A stretch of DNA of 64,000 nucleotides, from positions 3,596,001 through 3,660,000 of the forward strand of contig CP073276.1 in the NCBI GenBank assembly GCA_038561985.1, given 5' to 3'. The notes beneath the pieces were generated by a model that worked only from the letters and a program-made list of their open reading frames with translations, was not told the origin of the DNA and ran no database searches. Source of the DNA: Petrimonas sulfuriphila. GTDB lineage: Bacteria > Bacteroidota > Bacteroidia > Bacteroidales > Dysgonomonadaceae. Position numbers and translations under genes: made by a program. Of this stretch, positions 1 to 9,258 are shown one piece after another. How positions within the stretch are numbered: the stretch's first letter is position 1; every line of letters begins with the position of its first letter.

Positions 1-407
1 TGCCGGATGGCTTCCAGTATGCCGGCGTGATTGCTTTCGCGGGATCAGTTTTCAGTAAAGAAGGGACTCCTTCCTACGACACGGCTCCCGCCCCCACCCT
101 GTTTTTCCACGGGAGTAAAGACAAGCTGGTTCCCTACAACAAAACCCGATTCTTTAAACTGGGTGTCTTTGGCTCAAAGTCTTTGGCAAAAAGGTTTAAG
201 GAGCAGGGATACCCCTACACTTTTTACACCATGGAAGGTATCGGGCACGATGTGTCGGAATACCCCATGACAGAATTTCTACCGGAAATTGAGCAGTTTA
301 TCCGCAATTTTGTTTTCGATAAAAAACAGTGGATGCTCGAAATCTATTTGAAAGATAAATTTCGCAAATCGGATACCTCGACTGATCCGGGAAGTTATTA
401 CAAATAA
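1..407 (+). CDS. Alpha/beta-hydrolase family protein, C-terminal part
   Basis: The reading frame is open from the first bases of the window, so the gene is cut at its 5' end; a GTG at 27 is internal. The visible part is the C-terminal third of an alpha/beta hydrolase. A strand ending in HGSKDKLVPY would carry the catalytic Asp, and GIGHDVSEYP near the end would carry the catalytic His. The nucleophile elbow lies outside the window. An esterase or dienelactone-hydrolase-like role fits, but the substrate cannot be read from the sequence. The next gene starts 17 bases downstream on the same strand. Confidence 0.7.
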   Translation, partial: PDGFQYAGVIAFAGSVFSKEGTPSYDTAPAPTLFFHGSKDKLVPYNKTRFFKLGVFGSKSLAKRFKEQGYPYTFYTMEGIGHDVSEYPMTEFLPEIEQFIRNFVFDKKQWMLEIYLKDKFRKSDTSTDPGSYYK

Positions 408-423
408 ATCCCGAACGTTTCAT

Positions 424-1329
424 ATGCAAAAATTTCTGGAAAAATACCTGCTTCCGATAGCGATGATCATCGGGATAGCCTTTCACAACCCGTTGGCTAT
501 ACTGTCACCCATCACCCCGTATCTCCTTTCACTGATGCTTTTTATCACCTACTGTCGCATCTCCTGGAGCGATATACGGTTGACTAAATTCCATTATATT
601 TTGCTGGCTATCCAATACATCGGAAGCGCATTGATCTATCTTGCCGTCAGGCCGTTCAATGAAACACTGGCACAGGCGGTCATGATTTGCGTACTTGCCC
701 CTACAGCCACTTCGGCTCCGGTTGTTGCAAGCATCTTGGGTGGAAACATTGCTTCTGTTGCAGCGTTCTCCATGTTCAGTAATCTTTCCGTGGCCTTTGT
801 AGCCCCGCTTTACCTGTCGCTGATTGGCCAGACGGGTAGTGAGGTTCCGTTTATCACTTCGTTTTGGTACATTTTCCGGAAAGTAGTTCCCATAATTGTT
901 CTCCCCTTTTTCGTGGCCTTGTTTTTGAAGAAAGCATCGCCCGACCTCCACCGGAAAGTCCGCTCGGCGCAAATCGTTTCCTTTTATATCTGGGCGGCAG
1001 CCCTTACAGTAGTCATCGGGAACGTGGCCAATTTTGTAATTGCGCAAGACGATGGGAAATACACCCTTGAGATTGTTATCGGGCTCATATCATTAGCCGT
1101 TTGCCTATTGCAATTTGGAACAGGACGGATGATCGGGTCTAGATTTGACAGGACCATTGCCGGAGGGCAGGGATTGGGGCAAAAAAACACAATTCTTGCT
1201 ATCTGGCTTACCCAAACCTATCTGAACCCGATAGCATCACTCGGTCCCGGACTATACGTACTGTGGCAAAATTTGGTAAATTCCTACCAGATCTGGAGAA
1301 AAAATAAAAAAACGGAAAAACTGTTTTGA
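424..1329 (+). CDS. Bile acid:sodium symporter-like membrane carrier
   Basis: A 301-residue, very hydrophobic protein with about eight to ten predicted membrane segments and no signal peptide beyond the first helix. The segment around residues 85-110 (APTATSAPVVASILGGN) resembles the conserved crossover region of the bile acid/sodium symporter (BASS/SBF) superfamily, which also includes arsenite exporters of the ACR3 type. It would move an organic anion or similar solute across the inner membrane, driven by sodium or protons. The substrate is unknown. Its stop overlaps the possible TTG start of the next gene, which suggests co-transcription. Confidence 0.6.
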   Translation: MQKFLEKYLLPIAMIIGIAFHNPLAILSPITPYLLSLMLFITYCRISWSDIRLTKFHYILLAIQYIGSALIYLAVRPFNETLAQAVMICVLAPTATSAPVVASILGGNIASVAAFSMFSNLSVAFVAPLYLSLIGQTGSEVPFITSFWYIFRKVVPIIVLPFFVALFLKKASPDLHRKVRSAQIVSFYIWAAALTVVIGNVANFVIAQDDGKYTLEIVIGLISLAVCLLQFGTGRMIGSRFDRTIAGGQGLGQKNTILAIWLTQTYLNPIASLGPGLYVLWQNLVNSYQIWRKNKKTEKLF

Positions 1330-1346
1330 ATAAAGCATTATCAGCC

Positions 1347-1976
1347 ATGCAGTCTGAAAAACAAAAAAATCAAACGGAAACAGAAAAAAATCACTTATTG
1401 AAGCAAATCAGTTTCATAAAAGAGATTGACCAATTAAAATACATTCAACGTAAAACGAGACTGTTCAACAGCAACAGGCAGGAAAACGATGCTGAACACA
1501 GCTGGCACCTGGCCATGATGGCGCTTATCCTGGCAGAACATTCCGACAAGCCGGTTGATATGCTGAAAGTCCTGAAAATGGTGTTGATTCACGATATCGT
1601 GGAAATTGACGCAGGCGACACATTCATTTATGACACATCAAAAAATCACACCAATACACAGGAAGAGCTGGCTGCAGCCAAACGCATTTTCGGCCTGTTA
1701 CCTGAAAAACAAGCCGAAGAATTCGTAGAAATATGGAAAGAATTCGAAGAAGGAACCAGTGATGAAGCAAAGTTTGCCAGATCGATGGACCGGCTCGAAC
1801 CCTTGCTGCAAAACATCTCCAACAAGGGCGGGACGTGGGTGGAATTCAATGTGGATTACCGGAAAGTGTACGAAAAGAAAAAAGCCATTAAAGAAGGATC
1901 TGCCGCCCTCTGGAACTATGCGGAGAACTTGATAAACGACAGTGTAAAAGAAGGTATTCTTAAAAAAAATCCGTAA
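1347..1976 (+). CDS. HD-domain hydrolase (YfbR/5'-deoxynucleotidase-like)
   Basis: An HD-superfamily phosphohydrolase. The metal ligands are visible as NDAEHSWHLAMMAL (first His) and LIHDIVEIDAGD (HD pair), followed by a distal Asp in the RSMDRLEPLLQN region. This arrangement matches the HD_3/YfbR-like group, which removes phosphate from deoxynucleoside monophosphates. Assignment to nucleotides is by family only. The frame can begin at TTG 1326, whose last two bases overlap the previous stop, but ATG 1347 is the more usual start and loses only seven residues without domain content. The next gene begins four bases after the stop. Confidence 0.7.
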   Translation: MQSEKQKNQTETEKNHLLKQISFIKEIDQLKYIQRKTRLFNSNRQENDAEHSWHLAMMALILAEHSDKPVDMLKVLKMVLIHDIVEIDAGDTFIYDTSKNHTNTQEELAAAKRIFGLLPEKQAEEFVEIWKEFEEGTSDEAKFARSMDRLEPLLQNISNKGGTWVEFNVDYRKVYEKKKAIKEGSAALWNYAENLINDSVKEGILKKNP

Positions 1977-1980
1977 AAAA

Positions 1981-2640
1981 ATGAACTTCAACCAAATATT
2001 CAACTTCCTGGTCCACCTGGAGGCCAACAACAACCGAAACTGGTTCAACGAACATAAAAGCGATTACAACCAGGCACGTGCATCGTTCGAAGCATTTGTC
2101 AACACACTTATCGTGCCTCTCAGTCAGCTCGACCCGAGCATCGGAACGATAACTGCTAGTGAATGCATGTTCCGTATTTACCGGGATATTCGTTTCTCGA
2201 ACGATAAAACACCCTACAAAACCCATTTCAGCGCTTTTATCGCCAATGGCGGAAGAAAAACCCGCATGGCCGGGTATTACGTCCACCTGCAACCCGACGA
2301 ATCATTTATCGCCGGGGGTATTTATGCTCCCGACCCTACCGTGCTGGAATCTATACGGAACTCGATCTATCAACATCCGGAAGAGATACGCAGGATTTTG
2401 GACGACAAACGGTTTTGTGAACTTTTTCCCGCCCTCTCGAACGAGGAAAAGCTCAAAAACCCGCCCAAAGGGTATCCGAAGGATTTCAAGGAGGTTGAGC
2501 TGTTGAAAAACAAACACTTTGTGACGCACCGGGCACTCGACAATGAATTTTTCGAGAAGGCGGATGTCATTGGGCGGTTGATGGAATTATTCAAAGTGCA
2601 GTATCCGTTCAACGACTTCCTAAACAGAGCAGTACACTAA
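1981..2640 (+). CDS. DUF2461 family protein
   Basis: A 219-residue soluble protein that matches the DUF2461/TIGR02453 family. The N-terminus has the family pattern of a short helix, then NNNRNWFNEHK, and later MFRIYRDIRFSNDKTPYKTHF and GYYVHLQPDESFIAGG. No enzymatic function is established for the family. The gene follows the HD hydrolase closely and probably shares its transcript. It ends five bases before the end of the convergent S9 peptidase gene. Confidence 0.75.
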   Translation: MNFNQIFNFLVHLEANNNRNWFNEHKSDYNQARASFEAFVNTLIVPLSQLDPSIGTITASECMFRIYRDIRFSNDKTPYKTHFSAFIANGGRKTRMAGYYVHLQPDESFIAGGIYAPDPTVLESIRNSIYQHPEEIRRILDDKRFCELFPALSNEEKLKNPPKGYPKDFKEVELLKNKHFVTHRALDNEFFEKADVIGRLMELFKVQYPFNDFLNRAVH

Positions 2641-2645
2641 AAGCT

Positions 2646-4922
2646 TCATTTCAAATACTTGGCCAGAAACCCCATCATCGCACCGTAAAAATCCATCCGG
2701 TTCTCCTCCCGGTAGAATCCGTGTCCTTCATTGTACTTCACCATGTAAGGTACATACAGGCCTTTGGCCCGCAACGCAGTAACAATCTGGTCGGATTCGT
2801 TGATGTTCACTCTCGGATCATTCGCCCCCTGCACCACAAAAACCGGACGGATGATCTTGTCGGTTTGGTAAATCGGCGAAACCTCCCGGGCAATTTTTGC
2901 CTCTTCGGGATTATCCAGGTCGTACCAAATCTCTTTAGCCATCTCTGTAAGTGGTTTCCAGTACTCGGGAAAAGAGGCAAAAAATGTTTCGATATTGGAA
3001 ATCCCAACGTAGTCCACGCCACACGTGTAGAGACCGGGAGTCTTGACCAACCCCATCAAGGTGGCGTAACCGCCGTGGCTACCTCCGTAAATGGCAACTT
3101 TAGCAGGATCCACCCATCCTTGGCCGATCACATGCTTCACGCCATCCTCCACATCGTCCATCACCTTCCGGCCGATTTGCTTGAAGCCGTTACGCAGAAA
3201 TTCCTTCCCGTATCCGCCCGATATTCGGAAATTAACCTGCAACGTGGCATACCCACGACTGGCAAAAAGTTGGGCCTCCGGATTAAAGCCCCACGAATCG
3301 CGGACTCCCTGCGGGCCGCCATGCGGATTCACTACCAAAGGGACTTTTTCTCCTTCCAGCGCTGCCTTCGGCAAGGTAATGTATCCGTGTAACGTAAGTC
3401 CGTCACGGCTTTTAAAAGTGATCGGCTTCATTTCCGCCATGTCGTCGGGATCGAGCTGGGGCATCAGGTCGTACAGCAGGCTGAATTCTCCGGTCCGGAC
3501 ATCGTACTCGTAGTACTTCCCATACACCCTGTCGCTTTGTACCACAATAAGGAACTTCGTTTCATCGTCGTCAAAGTCAGTCACGTAATATTCCACGTCC
3601 TTGAATTCGTTAGCCATCTTCCTGGAAAAATCTTTAAAGAACGTGCTCTGGGGCAGAATCACGTATTTTTCTCCCTCGTATGCAAAGTAATCGATTTCGT
3701 AATTCCTCTTCCGCGAAAGCCTCATCCCCGAGACATCAAAATGGGGATTGGAAAATACTTTTTTGATTACCTCGTTTTGTTTCAGGTCGTACAGCACAAT
3801 TTCCGTTTTGTCGGAATCAAGGTTTGTCATCACATACGCATCATCCGGATGGTTACTCGCATAATTAAAGCTCATGATCCCGAAGGTGTCGTCCCACTTC
3901 ATTTTCTTCAGCAAAGTAAACTTCCCCGACTGTAAGTCTTTGTAATAATATTCCATTTCAACACCGTTCACCATTTTGGTGTAGCCGCGCAAAGTGCCGT
4001 CTTTGTCAAAATCATATCCCTGAATGGGGTTGGCCGGATCGTTATTCTCAAAAAGCTTCTCCAGAGCTCCGGTGTTTACATTCAATTTATAGGGTTCAAA
4101 AACCTGTTTGTTGTCTTTGTTCATCGAGATGATGATGTAATCTTTCTGGTCTTTCAATTCATTCAACATCATCGCTCTTACCCCTTCAAAGGGAGTCAGG
4201 TCCATCAGGTTGCTACCGTCGGTATTTGCCGCATAAATATGGTAGTTCTCGTTGCCGCCCTTATCCATGACAAATATCAAACGGCTGTCGTTTACCCACC
4301 CGTAACCCTTAATAGGCTCCTCCTTCTCTTCAATGGCCCGGGTGACCTTGCCGGTGGCGATCTCTTTTATATACACGTGATTTTTCAACCCATCCTTCTC
4401 CATATACGACAAATATTTGCCGTTCGGCGAAAGCTGAAAAGAAGAGGCTTTCGGCTTGGCGAAATAATCCTCCACCCTGTATTTGTAATCTCCCTTGTCG
4501 GATAGCTTCAAGGCTTGCAGTTCCTCTTCGGACGAAACCAAGGACGTAATTCCAGGTAGCTTGCTCTCAAATCTTTTTAAGGTCAGCGGCAACGACATTC
4601 CGGCTTGTTCGTAATTTCCAACGATGCTGTCGCCTTGTAGTGCTCCGTTATAGATGATTTGCGCCGCCGATACTCCCAGCTTAATTGTTTTTCCGTCAGT
4701 TTCCACCTTGTCCACCGGAATTCCCGTTGCGCCCTGCACGGGCACATCCAGCGTGCCGGAATAACTTCCGTTTTCTTCGGCCAGATGAAAAATAAGATCG
4801 AGGTTCATTCCTTGAACCGATAAGGTTCCCTTCCAGTCTCCTGAAACACTTTGTGCATTTACACCCATAAAAACAACAGTTGTTAAGGCAATGATGATGC
4901 CCGTTTTTTTAAATAGATTCAT
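2646..4922 (-). CDS. Secreted S9-family prolyl oligopeptidase-like peptidase
   Basis: A 758-residue serine peptidase of clan SC. A signal peptide covers residues 1-23 and ends at VNA-QS. Residues 25-120 form a small beta-rich domain seen in Bacteroidetes S9 proteins. A beta-propeller-type region follows to about residue 480, then the alpha/beta-hydrolase domain. The catalytic Ser is in GGSHGGYATLMG, the Asp in VQGANDPRVN and the His in YNEGHGF. The protein probably acts in the periplasm on proline- or alanine-containing peptides, in keeping with a peptide-fermenting lifestyle (inference). The gene stands alone, convergent with the DUF2461 gene. Confidence 0.85.
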   Translation of the reverse strand: MNLFKKTGIIIALTTVVFMGVNAQSVSGDWKGTLSVQGMNLDLIFHLAEENGSYSGTLDVPVQGATGIPVDKVETDGKTIKLGVSAAQIIYNGALQGDSIVGNYEQAGMSLPLTLKRFESKLPGITSLVSSEEELQALKLSDKGDYKYRVEDYFAKPKASSFQLSPNGKYLSYMEKDGLKNHVYIKEIATGKVTRAIEEKEEPIKGYGWVNDSRLIFVMDKGGNENYHIYAANTDGSNLMDLTPFEGVRAMMLNELKDQKDYIIISMNKDNKQVFEPYKLNVNTGALEKLFENNDPANPIQGYDFDKDGTLRGYTKMVNGVEMEYYYKDLQSGKFTLLKKMKWDDTFGIMSFNYASNHPDDAYVMTNLDSDKTEIVLYDLKQNEVIKKVFSNPHFDVSGMRLSRKRNYEIDYFAYEGEKYVILPQSTFFKDFSRKMANEFKDVEYYVTDFDDDETKFLIVVQSDRVYGKYYEYDVRTGEFSLLYDLMPQLDPDDMAEMKPITFKSRDGLTLHGYITLPKAALEGEKVPLVVNPHGGPQGVRDSWGFNPEAQLFASRGYATLQVNFRISGGYGKEFLRNGFKQIGRKVMDDVEDGVKHVIGQGWVDPAKVAIYGGSHGGYATLMGLVKTPGLYTCGVDYVGISNIETFFASFPEYWKPLTEMAKEIWYDLDNPEEAKIAREVSPIYQTDKIIRPVFVVQGANDPRVNINESDQIVTALRAKGLYVPYMVKYNEGHGFYREENRMDFYGAMMGFLAKYLK

Positions 4923-4986
4923 GATACTTGGTTTTTACTATAAAACAATCGATCAAATAAATTGTTTTGGACACAGGAACCACGTA

Positions 4987-6162
4987 TTATAGTTCCACTG
5001 CGGATAATTCCGCCAAAGCCTGCTCGTAATCGCGCTCAACTACCAACGCTTGTATAACGGCATCGTAATAATACCCGATCTCCATCAGGTAATCCAGCAA
5101 GGAAATTTCTCCGCTGTCCAGCGCTTTTTTCAGGAGCGCGTCGTTCCTGTTTTCCGTTATCGACCGGCGAAGTTCCAATGCGTTTTGCTGCAATATCGAT
5201 GCTTTATGGTAAAGGCCCTGCAGCCGGGTATAGAACTGTAGCCGGGTATCCTCCAGTGCCGTTTCCGAAGCCTTTACCTGGGCCTGTGCATGCCGTTGCC
5301 TGTTCTTGTTCTCCCAAAGCGGGATGGAGACTCCCAGCGTAATACCCCGGAATTGCTCTCCAACCACTGTTTCACTCATATACCCGGTTGTGAACTTAGG
5401 CAACGACAAGGCACGGCTCAGCTTTACCTGTTCCTTTCCTATATTGACTTCTCCTTTTACGTATTGCAATACGGGATTCTTCGCTTCCGCGTTCGAATAC
5501 CATTCTTCGAAATCTGCAGGAAGTACCGGAGGAGTGAACTCATCCTGTGTAAAAAAGATTTCCTTTCCGCCGTTCATTCTTTTCAGTTCAGCCAGCAAAG
5601 CTACCTGTTCAGCCTCTACCTTTGCCCGTTCGGTTTGTATGGCGGTCAGGTTCAGCTTGGCCTTATTGTACTCGAGAATATCCGCATCACCCTTATCCAA
5701 CCTGATGCGGTAAGTGTCCGCAATCCTTTGTGCATTCTCCAGGCGTATCCCATATTCTTTTGCCAGGGCATTGTAATGCACCAGATCAATACAGGTTTGC
5801 TTGGCTTGAAGCAACAAGCGGGTTCGTTCTGCCTTGTAAGCGAGATCGGCATTCCTGCTTTGCAGGTCGCCAATGTTTCTGCGATGGCCGTAAGCCGTTG
5901 GAAAATCAAAGGACTGAGTAACCGCAAGATCGGTACGACGGCCGATAGCCGCGGGATTTCCCCAAAGGTAATTGAATTCAACTTCCGGATTAGAGATATA
6001 GATCCCGGTACGGTTTTCGATTTTCTGCGCTTCCGTTTGTTCCCGTAATGCAGCCAAGGTGGTATTATTTGTTTCAATACGCTGCAAAACAGCGGTATAT
6101 CTGTCTTGGGCAAGAGCCACAAAAGGAGCAATATAAAGGATGATAAAAATAAAAGCTTTCAT
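4987..6162 (-). CDS. TolC-family outer-membrane channel of a metal RND efflux system
   Basis: A 391-residue outer membrane efflux protein with a signal peptide (residues 1-18, ending VALAQD) and long amphipathic coiled-coil helices typical of TolC/CusC. It is somewhat short for the family. Its start overlaps the stop of the upstream RND pump gene by four bases, so the two are translationally coupled. Together with the adaptor it should form a channel carrying metal ions from periplasm to outside. Confidence 0.85.
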   Translation of the reverse strand: MKAFIFIILYIAPFVALAQDRYTAVLQRIETNNTTLAALREQTEAQKIENRTGIYISNPEVEFNYLWGNPAAIGRRTDLAVTQSFDFPTAYGHRRNIGDLQSRNADLAYKAERTRLLLQAKQTCIDLVHYNALAKEYGIRLENAQRIADTYRIRLDKGDADILEYNKAKLNLTAIQTERAKVEAEQVALLAELKRMNGGKEIFFTQDEFTPPVLPADFEEWYSNAEAKNPVLQYVKGEVNIGKEQVKLSRALSLPKFTTGYMSETVVGEQFRGITLGVSIPLWENKNRQRHAQAQVKASETALEDTRLQFYTRLQGLYHKASILQQNALELRRSITENRNDALLKKALDSGEISLLDYLMEIGYYYDAVIQALVVERDYEQALAELSAVEL

Positions 6163-9100
6163 TTTTTTCTTTTTTTCTCTATTGTTTCATACACGATGGG
6201 AACAATAAAAATATTCAGGAGAGTGGAGGTAAGCAAACCGCCCAGCACAACTACAGCCATGGGGCTTTGGATTTCATTTCCGGGTTTCCCGCCCTGAAAA
6301 ACAAGGGGTACAAGAGCCAGAGCAGCCGTGAGCGCAGTCATCAGAATGGGGTTAAGACGATCGGTGGAACCGTGCAACACCCTTTGGTGAAGAGGCTCCC
6401 CATCCTGCTGCATGTGCTGATACCTCGATATCAGCAAGATTCCATTTCGCGTGGCAATACCAAAAAGGGTAATAAAACCGATGATGGACGGTATGCTGAT
6501 AACACCGGAAGTAAAAAACACAGCCAGGACCCCACCAATCAATGCCAGCGGAAGGTTGAGCAAAACGATGGCCGAGAGAGTCAGGTCCTTGAATTCTCCG
6601 TACAGCAGCAAGAAGATGACACAAACTGCCAGAAGCGATGCAATCAATAACGTGCGTGTAGCGTTTGCCGCTGTCTCAAACTGCCCACCGTACTCAATCC
6701 TATAGCCTTCGGGCAAGACGACATTCTCCTCAATGTTTTGCCGGATATCATCCACCACACTTTTCAAGTCGCGTCCCGACGTATTTGCGGAAACGACAAT
6801 CTTGCGCTGCACATTTTCACGCGAAATACTGCTTGGGCCGCCAACTGAAACAATATCGGCAATCTCTTCCAGCGGCACTTTGCGGCCGCTGCCCACATCA
6901 ATCAACGCCGAACGGACCCGATCGATACTTTCGGTGTAGTTCCCGTTCAGCCGCAAGATCAGCTCAAAGCTACGCTGCCCTTCGTAAATATCGGCTAACT
7001 TCTCCCCGGCAAAGGCCAGTTCCACAAACCGGTTAAAGTCTTCTACCGAGATACCGTACTTCGAGAGCATTCCCCTGTTAGCCCTCAGTTGCAGTTGCGG
7101 CGTCTCCGTCTGTTGCTCCACCGAAACATCCACCAAGCCGTCAATCCCTTTTATCGAGTGTTGAATCTGGTTGCCCAGCATAAACAAATCGCTCAGGTCG
7201 GTACCGAAAAGCTTTATGGCTATGCTTGCCCGCGTTCCCGAGAGCATATGATCAATGCGGTGTCCGAGCGGTTGTCCCACGGTCACCGCCATTCCGGGGA
7301 CAGCCGCCAATACGTTGCGGACCTCCTTCATAAACTCCTCGTTGCTCCTTTTTGTCAATCTGAACTGCACATCAATCTCGGAGCTGTTGCTCGTCTGCGA
7401 ATGTTCGTCCAGTTCACCACGTCCGGTACGACGTGCAGTGCTGGCCACCTCCGGGATCTTCAGCAACTCTGTTTCCATCAGGTCTCCCAACCGGTTGGTT
7501 TCCTCCAGCGAAACTCCGGGTTTGGTCACTGCCGTTATTACCAGGGCTCCCTCGTTAAATTCCGGCAAGAAACTTCGCCCCATGGTAAAGAACAAGCCAA
7601 CCGAAACCAGAAACAAGCCAATCGTAGGATAAAGCACCTTCTTCTTGTTCCGGAGCACCCATTCGAGTGATTTTTCATAAAGGCTTGTCAGCCTGACCGT
7701 CAGCCAGCTGTCTGCTTTGTTTTTATCCAGGTACTTTTCGTTGGAGAGCAACAGTTTGCACATCAGCGGAGTGACTGTCATGGCGACAATCAACGACATA
7801 AACAGCGCGACGATAAATGCAACACCAAGCGGTTTCAGCATACGTCCTTCCATTCCGGTAAGGAAGAACAACGGAATAAAGGCCACCATAATAATCAATG
7901 TCGCATTAAGAATGGATGCGCGAATTTCAATGGACGCGTTCAACACAATATCAAATACCGGCCTCCTCTCTTCCCGGGGCTTTCGATGGTTTTGTCTTAA
8001 CCGCTTATACACGTTCTCCACATCAATAATGGCATCATCCACCAGTGAACCGATGGCAATAGTCATTCCTCCCAATGTCATCGTGTTGATGTTCATCCCC
8101 AGAAAGTGCAGGACGATAACCGTTCCGAACAATGAAAGCGGGATGGCCACGATGGAGATGATCGTCGTGCGAAAACTCGCTAAAAAAAGAAAAAGGATGA
8201 CAACCACAAACAGCGCTCCTTCTAACATAGCGCTCCCCACATTTCTGACAGATGATTCAATAAAATCGGCCTGACGGAATATCCGGGTATTCATAACCAC
8301 ATCCCGAGGCAACGACTTTCCAATCTCCCCCAGGTTCTTTTCAATATTTTCAGTTACTTTTAACGTGTTGATGTTGGGTTGTTTGGAAACGGCTATTATC
8401 ACAGCAGGTTCAGCATTCTCGGAAGCGTATCCGTACTTCACCGCGCTCCCGATCACTACCTCTGCCACATCAGACACTACAACGGGCCGGTTGTTCACGG
8501 TTTTAATGTGCGTGTTCCCCAGTTCCTCCAGGTCGTTGGAACGGGCCATTCCTCGAATCATGTATTCGTTTCCAAAGTCGCGGACAACACCTCCCGATGA
8601 GTTAGCGCTAAAACTTCTCCCGGCCTGAGCCAGTTCATTCATGCTCACTCCCAGAAAATCCATCTTCTGCGGATCGGCCAGGAGCTGGTACTGCTTGTAA
8701 TCCCCTCCAATAATCGTAACCTGTGAGACGCCTCCCGTCGCCAGGATTGCCGGCTTCACCACCCACTCCGCTAAAGTACGCAATTCCATCTGCGAGGTGC
8801 TGTCGGACTTCAATCCGATAAAAAGGATTTCGCCCATAATGCTCGACTGTGGGGCGAGTACCGGAACAATACCTTCGGGCAATACGCTGCCCAACGTAAC
8901 CATTTTCTCGCTCACCACCTGGCGCGCTTTAAAAATATCGGCACCCCAGTCAAATTCAACCCAGACAAAGGAGTATCCCTGCATCGACGCCGAGCGTACG
9001 CGGCGTACGTTGGTAGCACCGTTTACGGAAGTTTCAATGTGAAAAGTCACCAAACGCTCAACCTCCTCGGCAGACATGCCGTGGGCATCCGTCATAACAG

Positions 9101-9242
9101 CAACAGTAGGGGCAGTCAGATCAGGGAACACATCCACATCCATCTTCTGGGTCGTGAATAAACCGCCCACAATGAGAAGAACCGCACCCAACAACACAAA
9201 AAGCTTGTTGTTGAGTGAATAGTTTATTATCTTATTCAGCAT
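6159..9242 (-). CDS. Heavy-metal-type RND efflux pump (CusA/CzcA family)
   Basis: A 1027-residue inner-membrane proton-driven pump. It has an N-terminal helix, two large periplasmic loops and twelve membrane segments. Motifs of the heavy-metal efflux subfamily are visible: VFPDLTAPTV near the N-terminus, GSLVDDAIIDVENVYKRLR in the fourth membrane segment, where the acidic proton-relay residues lie, and the repeated second half beginning near residue 520. Family knowledge points to Cu(I)/Ag(I) or Zn/Co/Cd export; the metal cannot be fixed from sequence alone. It lies between adaptor and channel genes in one leftward operon. Confidence 0.9.
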   Translation of the reverse strand: MLNKIINYSLNNKLFVLLGAVLLIVGGLFTTQKMDVDVFPDLTAPTVAVMTDAHGMSAEEVERLVTFHIETSVNGATNVRRVRSASMQGYSFVWVEFDWGADIFKARQVVSEKMVTLGSVLPEGIVPVLAPQSSIMGEILFIGLKSDSTSQMELRTLAEWVVKPAILATGGVSQVTIIGGDYKQYQLLADPQKMDFLGVSMNELAQAGRSFSANSSGGVVRDFGNEYMIRGMARSNDLEELGNTHIKTVNNRPVVVSDVAEVVIGSAVKYGYASENAEPAVIIAVSKQPNINTLKVTENIEKNLGEIGKSLPRDVVMNTRIFRQADFIESSVRNVGSAMLEGALFVVVILFLFLASFRTTIISIVAIPLSLFGTVIVLHFLGMNINTMTLGGMTIAIGSLVDDAIIDVENVYKRLRQNHRKPREERRPVFDIVLNASIEIRASILNATLIIMVAFIPLFFLTGMEGRMLKPLGVAFIVALFMSLIVAMTVTPLMCKLLLSNEKYLDKNKADSWLTVRLTSLYEKSLEWVLRNKKKVLYPTIGLFLVSVGLFFTMGRSFLPEFNEGALVITAVTKPGVSLEETNRLGDLMETELLKIPEVASTARRTGRGELDEHSQTSNSSEIDVQFRLTKRSNEEFMKEVRNVLAAVPGMAVTVGQPLGHRIDHMLSGTRASIAIKLFGTDLSDLFMLGNQIQHSIKGIDGLVDVSVEQQTETPQLQLRANRGMLSKYGISVEDFNRFVELAFAGEKLADIYEGQRSFELILRLNGNYTESIDRVRSALIDVGSGRKVPLEEIADIVSVGGPSSISRENVQRKIVVSANTSGRDLKSVVDDIRQNIEENVVLPEGYRIEYGGQFETAANATRTLLIASLLAVCVIFLLLYGEFKDLTLSAIVLLNLPLALIGGVLAVFFTSGVISIPSIIGFITLFGIATRNGILLISRYQHMQQDGEPLHQRVLHGSTDRLNPILMTALTAALALVPLVFQGGKPGNEIQSPMAVVVLGGLLTSTLLNIFIVPIVYETIEKKRKK

Positions 9243-9258
9243 AATTCAGGATCTTTAA